Of a stretch of 64,000 nt of DNA, positions 59,910-64,000 are shown piece after piece. Positions within the stretch are counted from its first letter, which is position 1. Each line of letters opens with the position of its first letter. The stretch is from Candidatus Phosphoribacter baldrii (lineage in GTDB: Bacteria > Actinomycetota > Actinomycetes > Actinomycetales > Dermatophilaceae): assembly GCA_016704565.1 (NCBI GenBank), contig JADIZV010000001.1:1116001-1180000 (forward strand). The letters run 5' to 3'. A program made the position numbers and the translations under genes. Under the pieces are notes generated by a model. It was not told where the DNA came from. It ran no database searches and saw only the letters and a list, made by a program, of their open reading frames with translations.

Positions 59910-60776
59910 ATGATGTCCGCCTCCGCTCGCCCTGCCACGACCGCCGGCACCCTCATCACCGTCGCCCCGACCGGCGCCGAGACCGCCAAGGCCGACGTCC
60001 CCCAACTGCCGACGACCCTCGACGAGCTCGTCGAGACGGCCCGGCGTTGCGAGGCGGCCGGTGCGGGCCTCATCCACATCCACGTGCGCGACAGGGAGCA
60101 CAAGCCGACGCTGGACACGGCATACCTGCGCGATGCCGTGGTCGCGGTGCGGGAGGCGACTGACCTCGTCGTTCAGCTCTCCACGGGCGGCTCGGTCCAC
60201 GACCCCTTGGAGAAGCGGCTCACGGTCCTGGACGCCGACCCCGACTCGTGCTCGCTCACCTGTGGCACGACGAACTTCGGCGACGACGTCTTCCTCAACC
60301 CGTGGGGCTTCATGGTCGACCTCTATCGCCTGGCCCAGGAGCGTGAGGTGGTGCCGGAGTTCGAGCTGTTCGAGCTCGGGCACGTCCACGCGCTGCGGCG
60401 GCTCATCGACACGTGCGGACTGCCGTTCGGTGGGCGGGTGCACGTCGACTTCGTCACTGGGGTGCCGGGCGCGATGCCCGGGACGGTCGACGCGCTGCTC
60501 GCGGGTGTCGCCCTGCTGCCGGCCGAGGTGACCAGTTGGTCGGCGACCGGCATCGGTCGCTCCCACCTGCCAATCATGGCTGCGGCCCTGGCGGCGGGCG
60601 GCCACCTGCGGGTCGGCATGGAGGACAACCTCTTCCTCGCCCGCGGTCAGGTCGCCGAGCACAACGCGCAGTTCGTGGAGCGGGCCGCGACGATGGCCGG
60701 GCTCATGCAGCGACCCGCGATGACCACGACCCAGGCGCGCGACCTGCTCGGCATCAAGGACCGGCGCGCGCGCTGA
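59910..60776 (+). CDS. BKACE-family (3-keto-5-aminohexanoate cleavage type) enzyme
   Basis: 288 residues; two ATGs at 59910 and 59913. TIM-barrel motifs TVAPTGAETAK, AGLIHIHVRD (metal HxH) , VQLSTGG, FELFELGH and VGMEDNLFLARG match the DUF849/BKACE family. These zinc enzymes condense beta-keto acids with acetyl-CoA; the substrate varies and cannot be read here. Confidence 0.9.
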   Translation: MMSASARPATTAGTLITVAPTGAETAKADVPQLPTTLDELVETARRCEAAGAGLIHIHVRDREHKPTLDTAYLRDAVVAVREATDLVVQLSTGGSVHDPLEKRLTVLDADPDSCSLTCGTTNFGDDVFLNPWGFMVDLYRLAQEREVVPEFELFELGHVHALRRLIDTCGLPFGGRVHVDFVTGVPGAMPGTVDALLAGVALLPAEVTSWSATGIGRSHLPIMAAALAAGGHLRVGMEDNLFLARGQVAEHNAQFVERAATMAGLMQRPAMTTTQARDLLGIKDRRAR

Positions 60777-60813
60777 TTCGGGGCACGCGGCATACCGGGC
60801 CGGTGGCGTGCGT

Positions 60814-60861
60814 GACGGAGTGCGATTGTCGGGGTGATCACGCCCTCGGACGCACTCCGTC
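60814..60861. repeat. single nested palindrome
   Basis: 11-bp perfect outer arms (60814-60824 and 60851-60861) enclose a second palindrome centred on GTGATCAC. It lies between convergent genes (BKACE and a lipoprotein) and may terminate both. No second copy was found. Confidence 0.75.
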
Positions 60862-60946
60862 GCGACCTCGACCAGCGCGGCATACCGGGCAGGTATGCCC
60901 CGCGGATCGGCTCGGTGACCACCGCCTCGCACCCGAGAATGTGGGC

Positions 60947-61648
60947 TCAGGGGTGTCTGTCGATGAGGCCATCCAACGTCGAGACGGCCACGGCGGACAT
61001 GTCGATGTCCTGGCGAGCCTCCGCGTCGCGGACGTAGGAGGTGCCAACGCGTCGGAATAGCCCGTAGACAGAGTCTACGAGCACGTAGTCCGCCTGGATT
61101 CCGGCAGTCTTGTTGCCCGGTGGGTTGGCTTTCATGAACAGCCCCACTTGGTCACCGACTGCTGACTGCCGCATCCCATTGAACGTGATGTCTGCCCAAC
61201 CTTCGCGAAGTTCCTGCTCAGAGTAGGTCGGCCCGCCCTGTTTGCCTAAGGCGTCCTGCACGGCGTCCCGCAACCTCACTACGCCACCGGGACGTGCGAC
61301 CGTGACGGTCTTCCCCACAAGACTGGCGTCGCGACCACCCTGCACCCTCACGGTCAACACAGTCACGGCGACGTGATCCACATACATGCCGAGGGCTTCG
61401 GTGACGACTCCGCGTATTGCCATCGTGACCTCGGGTGCGGCTGCCAGTTCCTCGACTGTTCGATACGGACGCGGCAGAGCGCCGGTTGAGTTCCCACGGA
61501 GGACGATGTTCTTTGCTTCGGTGGGTCGCACAGGAGCGGCCTGTGCAGGGTTTGAGGTTGTGGTCGTGGCGGTTTCCCGTTCGACCGGAGCGCCTGAACA
61601 CCCGGACAGGACGGCAGCGGTGGCACCGAGTGCGATGATCCTCTTCAT
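60947..61648 (-). CDS. lipoprotein of unknown function
   Basis: ATG 61648 is chosen because GGGAG lies 8 nt upstream; 233 residues. Signal with VLSGC (lipid Cys17), then a Thr/Pro/Ala linker. The rest, with VTVLTVRVQGGRDASLVGK and DYVLVDSVYGLF, looks like a small beta barrel. I do not recognise a family. Confidence 0.75.
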   Translation of the reverse strand: MKRIIALGATAAVLSGCSGAPVERETATTTTSNPAQAAPVRPTEAKNIVLRGNSTGALPRPYRTVEELAAAPEVTMAIRGVVTEALGMYVDHVAVTVLTVRVQGGRDASLVGKTVTVARPGGVVRLRDAVQDALGKQGGPTYSEQELREGWADITFNGMRQSAVGDQVGLFMKANPPGNKTAGIQADYVLVDSVYGLFRRVGTSYVRDAEARQDIDMSAVAVSTLDGLIDRHP

Positions 61649-61845
61649 CAGCTGACTCCCCATCAGTAGAGCGCGTTAACACCGTACAAGTCATCTGGTT
61701 GAGCTCGGGTGATGCCCGTGCTGTTGTATGTCACGTCGACGCGCATCACGGCCCATGTCGGCGGCATACGGGGCAGGTATGCCGTGCGGCGGGGTCTCGG
61801 CGCCCCCGCGCCGCCGCGTGTGGCGGGCCTCACGCTGTCTCCAGT

Positions 61846-61875
61846 TTGCGTTTTGCTAACTAGAGCAAGCATAAT
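61846..61875 (+). promoter_or_regulatory. promoter with operator in the spacer, probably leaderless
   Basis: TTGCGT (61846-61851), 18-bp spacer, CATAAT (61870-61875). The spacer contains the inverted repeat TTGCT-N6-AGCAA (61853-61868). The start would fall at about 61882, the A of the ATG, so the transcript is probably leaderless. The operator position suggests autorepression by the XRE protein. Confidence 0.65.
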
Positions 61876-61881
61876 GGAGCC

Positions 61882-62316
61882 ATGACCCCGACCCTCAAGC
61901 TCGACTTGGGCAGCTACCTGCGCGAACAGCGCAGGGCAGCCAAGCTCTCGTTGCGCCAGTTGTCGGAGCTCGCCGGGATCTCCAACCCCTATCTGTCCCA
62001 GATCGAGCGCGGCCTCAAGAAGCCCAGCGCCGAGATCCTCCAGCAGATCGCTCGCGGGCTGGAGGTGTCGGCCGAGTCGCTCTATGTCCGCGCCGGCATC
62101 CTCGAGGAGGCCAGCCCCGCGAGCGGCGCCATCACTGTCCTGGCCGCGATCGCCGCCGACTCTCGGCTCACCGATCGCCAACGCCAGGTGCTTGTCGACG
62201 TCTACCGCTCCTTCGTGGAGACCGGTCCCGGCGACGAGCCCAGCACGTCCCCCGCCACGGGGTCCGCAGCCGACGGAGACGTGGCATCACCCCCCAACGC
62301 GGCACTCGAGTCCTGA
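61882..62316 (+). CDS. XRE-family transcriptional regulator
   Basis: 144 residues. HTH at about 12-68: LREQRRAAKLSLRQLSELAG, ISNPYLSQIERGLKKPSAEIL. The C-terminal half is helical with an acidic, disordered tail. In mycobacteria a regulator of this kind (Rv0474) precedes hbhA, the same order as here. It probably regulates itself and the gene 15 bp downstream. Confidence 0.9.
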   Translation: MTPTLKLDLGSYLREQRRAAKLSLRQLSELAGISNPYLSQIERGLKKPSAEILQQIARGLEVSAESLYVRAGILEEASPASGAITVLAAIAADSRLTDRQRQVLVDVYRSFVETGPGDEPSTSPATGSAADGDVASPPNAALES

Positions 62317-62331
62317 GGAGGACACAGCACC

Positions 62332-63249
62332 ATGGCACGCAAGACCCGTATGGACGAAATGAAGAAGGAACTCCAGAAGACCACGGCTGAGGCTCGCACC
62401 CAGCTCATGGCCGTCGTCGGCGCGACTGACCTGGCCGTCGAGAAGATCCGTATCGCGCAGGAGCGCTTCGTCCAGGTGGCCCGGGAGATGGACGCCAAGA
62501 GCCTGCGCAAGGACGCCGAGCGCTTCCAGAAGGACGTCAAGCAGATCCAGAAGAACCTCGGCAAGATCCAGGCCGACCTGGCCAAGCGCCTCGGCACCAC
62601 CGCCAAGGACGTCCAGACCGTCCCCGCGAACGCGGTTGGCCACAGCATCGAGCTGGCCACCAAGGCGCAGGCGACCGTCGAGGAGCTCGCCGAGCGTGGC
62701 GAGGCGCTCGTGTCCCGGATCCGCTCACAGCGCTCGACCCAAGACCTCAAGGCCCAGGTCGAGACCACCGTTGCCGCCGGCAAGGGTGCCGTCACCACGG
62801 CCCGCAAGGCTGCCGTGAGCACCGAGCGCGCCGCCAAGGCCACCATCAAGACCGCGGCGGACGAGGCCAAGGTCGTCGCGGCCAAGGTTGCCGAGACGGT
62901 CGAGAAGGACGCCGAAGTGGTTGCCGCCACGGTCAAGGCCTCTGCGGCCCGGACCCGCGCCGCTGCCCGCAAGACGGCGGCGACCGCGCAGACCGGTGTC
63001 AAGCGGACCACGGCTCGCACCCGCGCCGTCACCACGGGGGTCCGCAAGACGGCCGCCAAGGCGACGACCGCCGTCCAGGCCACCCCCGCCCCCAAGGCGA
63101 CCGCAGCCAAGACCACTGCGGCCAAGACCAGCGCCGCCAAGACCACCGCCGCCAAGACGACGGCCGCCAAGACGACCCGCGCAGCCCGGACCACCACTGC
63201 GAAGACGACGGCCGCCGCCAAGGCGACCGCCGCGAAGGCCGTCGACTGA
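62332..63249 (+). CDS. HbhA/histone-H1-like Lys/Ala-rich protein
   Basis: 305 residues, GAGGAGG upstream. The N-terminal 130 residues form a coiled coil like heparin-binding hemagglutinin (DLAVEKIRIAQERFVQVAREM; IQKNLGKIQADLAKRLG). The C-terminal 90 residues are repeats of AAKTT-type pentapeptides, as in actinobacterial histone-like proteins. It may bind DNA, lipid or heparin-like polymers; hbhA equivalence is by architecture and neighbour. Repeat number is likely variable. Confidence 0.85.
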   Translation: MARKTRMDEMKKELQKTTAEARTQLMAVVGATDLAVEKIRIAQERFVQVAREMDAKSLRKDAERFQKDVKQIQKNLGKIQADLAKRLGTTAKDVQTVPANAVGHSIELATKAQATVEELAERGEALVSRIRSQRSTQDLKAQVETTVAAGKGAVTTARKAAVSTERAAKATIKTAADEAKVVAAKVAETVEKDAEVVAATVKASAARTRAAARKTAATAQTGVKRTTARTRAVTTGVRKTAAKATTAVQATPAPKATAAKTTAAKTSAAKTTAAKTTAAKTTRAARTTTAKTTAAAKATAAKAVD

Positions 63250-63347
63250 TCGTGCGCGACACCTGTCACCCGACAGGACGCGCCCGCCTGCTGGGCGTAT
63301 GAGACCCCGGCAGTAGGCACAGACACCCCGGAGGGGGTTGCACAGAG

Positions 63348-63378
63348 GTGGGCCGGTTTCCCCAGGAAGCCGGCCCAC
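63348..63378 (+). terminator. hairpin after the hbhA-like gene
   Basis: 13-bp arms (63348-63360 and 63366-63378) pair with one mismatch around a 5-nt loop, 98 bp after the stop. No gene lies in 63250-63490. Confidence 0.65.
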
Positions 63379-63490
63379 CGGCATACCCGGCGCGCGACCG
63401 GGCCACCCGGATCTGCCACGCGGAGCCGGCGCGCGACCCAACGACGCTGACCCGAGCACGCAAGGACCCGGCTCTGGCACACTGGCGCGC

Positions 63491-64000
63491 GTGCCGAACG
63501 CGCCTGTGTCACCAGCCCTCACCGATGTCCCGATCCTTGCCCACGTCGTGCGCAACGGCGTCGTCGAGAGCGTCCATCGCGGCTCCGCGGTCGTCACCCG
63601 CGCCGACGGCTCGATCGAGCACGCGTGGGGCGACCCGACCGGGCTGATCTTCCCGAGGTCGGCGAGCAAGCCGATCCAGGCGAGCGCCATGGTCGCTGCC
63701 GGCCTGGACCTGCCTCCCCACCAGCTCGCCCTCGTGTGTGCGAGCCATTCGGGTGAGCCGTTCCACCTGCAGACCGCGCTGGAGATTCTCCACGGCGCCG
63801 GGCTCACCGAGGGCCACCTGCGCAACACGCCGGACTACCCCGTCGACGAGGAGGCCCGCGACGAGTGGATCCGGGCCGGGCACCGCAAGACCTCCCTCGC
63901 CCAGAACTGCTCGGGCAAGCACTCCGGGATGCTCGCGACCGCCGCCGCCAACGGCTGGGACCTGGCGACCTATCTCGACCCCGACCACCCGCTCCAACAG
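63491..64000 (+). CDS. asparaginase (L-asparaginase II family), truncated by the window
   Basis: The frame starts at GTG 63491 and is open at the right edge, 170 codons. Conserved segments are VVRNGVVESVHRGSAVV, IFPRSASKPIQASAMV, LVCASHSGEPFH, NTPDYPVDEEAR and NCSGKHSGML, which identify the PF06089-type asparaginase of actinobacteria and rhizobia. It hydrolyses asparagine to aspartate and ammonia. The C-terminal half lies outside. Confidence 0.88.
   Translation, partial: MPNAPVSPALTDVPILAHVVRNGVVESVHRGSAVVTRADGSIEHAWGDPTGLIFPRSASKPIQASAMVAAGLDLPPHQLALVCASHSGEPFHLQTALEILHGAGLTEGHLRNTPDYPVDEEARDEWIRAGHRKTSLAQNCSGKHSGMLATAAANGWDLATYLDPDHPLQQ

Overview
The window is about 70 % G+C, densely coded, and uses many GTG starts and 4-bp ATGA/GTGA overlaps. 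It carries markers of actinobacterial biology: bldC, glnR, a DUF3073 gene, a mycothiol synthase (mshD) domain, mutT1 and an hbhA-like gene behind an XRE regulator. I infer a free-living member of the Micrococcales, probably close to the Intrasporangiaceae; the family is a guess from gene order and word usage. No phage, CRISPR array or biosynthetic gene cluster is visible.

Layout. 1-11032: myo-inositol catabolism and uptake (end of a Cgl0158-like aldolase gene, iolB, an Idh-type dehydrogenase, iolA, an iolE-like isomerase/dehydratase gene, iolG, a lipoprotein/ATPase/permease sugar ABC transporter and a further Gfo/Idh enzyme), with two clear sigma70-type promoters and IolR-like boxes. 11133-25644: purine block (single-chain purL, purF, purM) with HAD, aminopropyltransferase-like, alcohol dehydrogenase and SCP-like genes between, then DUF3073 and bldC. 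purF and purM are separated by an AbiEi/DUF559 gene bracketed by two related palindromes, and by an IS481-family element sitting exactly at the stop codon of that gene. 25809-39090: AI-2E-type transporter, acyl-CoA synthetase, APC permease, a 1280-residue indolepyruvate ferredoxin oxidoreductase, flavodoxin-like, DUF192, DEAD-box helicase, VWA and PspC genes. 39235-39518: tRNA-Glu/Asp/Phe operon with its promoter. 39744-45009: FMN alpha-hydroxy-acid oxidase, repeat arrays, a PHP protein, two paralogous envelope proteins, and a SUKH (immunity-type) gene lying between tRNA-Lys and a copy of the 3' end of that tRNA. 45189-55269: pstSCAB with a PHO box, mutT1, an in-frame mshD-ppk ORF and glnR (phosphate, polyphosphate and nitrogen control). 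55398-64000: MoaD-like, DsrE, nitrobindin, a small membrane-protein gene between two identical palindromes, Fur, YgfZ, BKACE, a lipoprotein, an XRE/hbhA pair and the start of an asparaginase gene.

How the parts fit together. The left arm encodes import and degradation of inositol to CoA-linked products. The purine genes form a dispersed de novo pathway set. The pst/ppk/mutT1/glnR region links phosphate uptake to polyphosphate and nucleotide hygiene. The least explained signals are non-genic: a word (GGCATAC and its complement) seen about 100 times in both genes and terminators; 52-bp-period arrays between two convergent gene pairs; and genes inserted into conserved neighbourhoods between twin palindromes or tRNA-end repeats.
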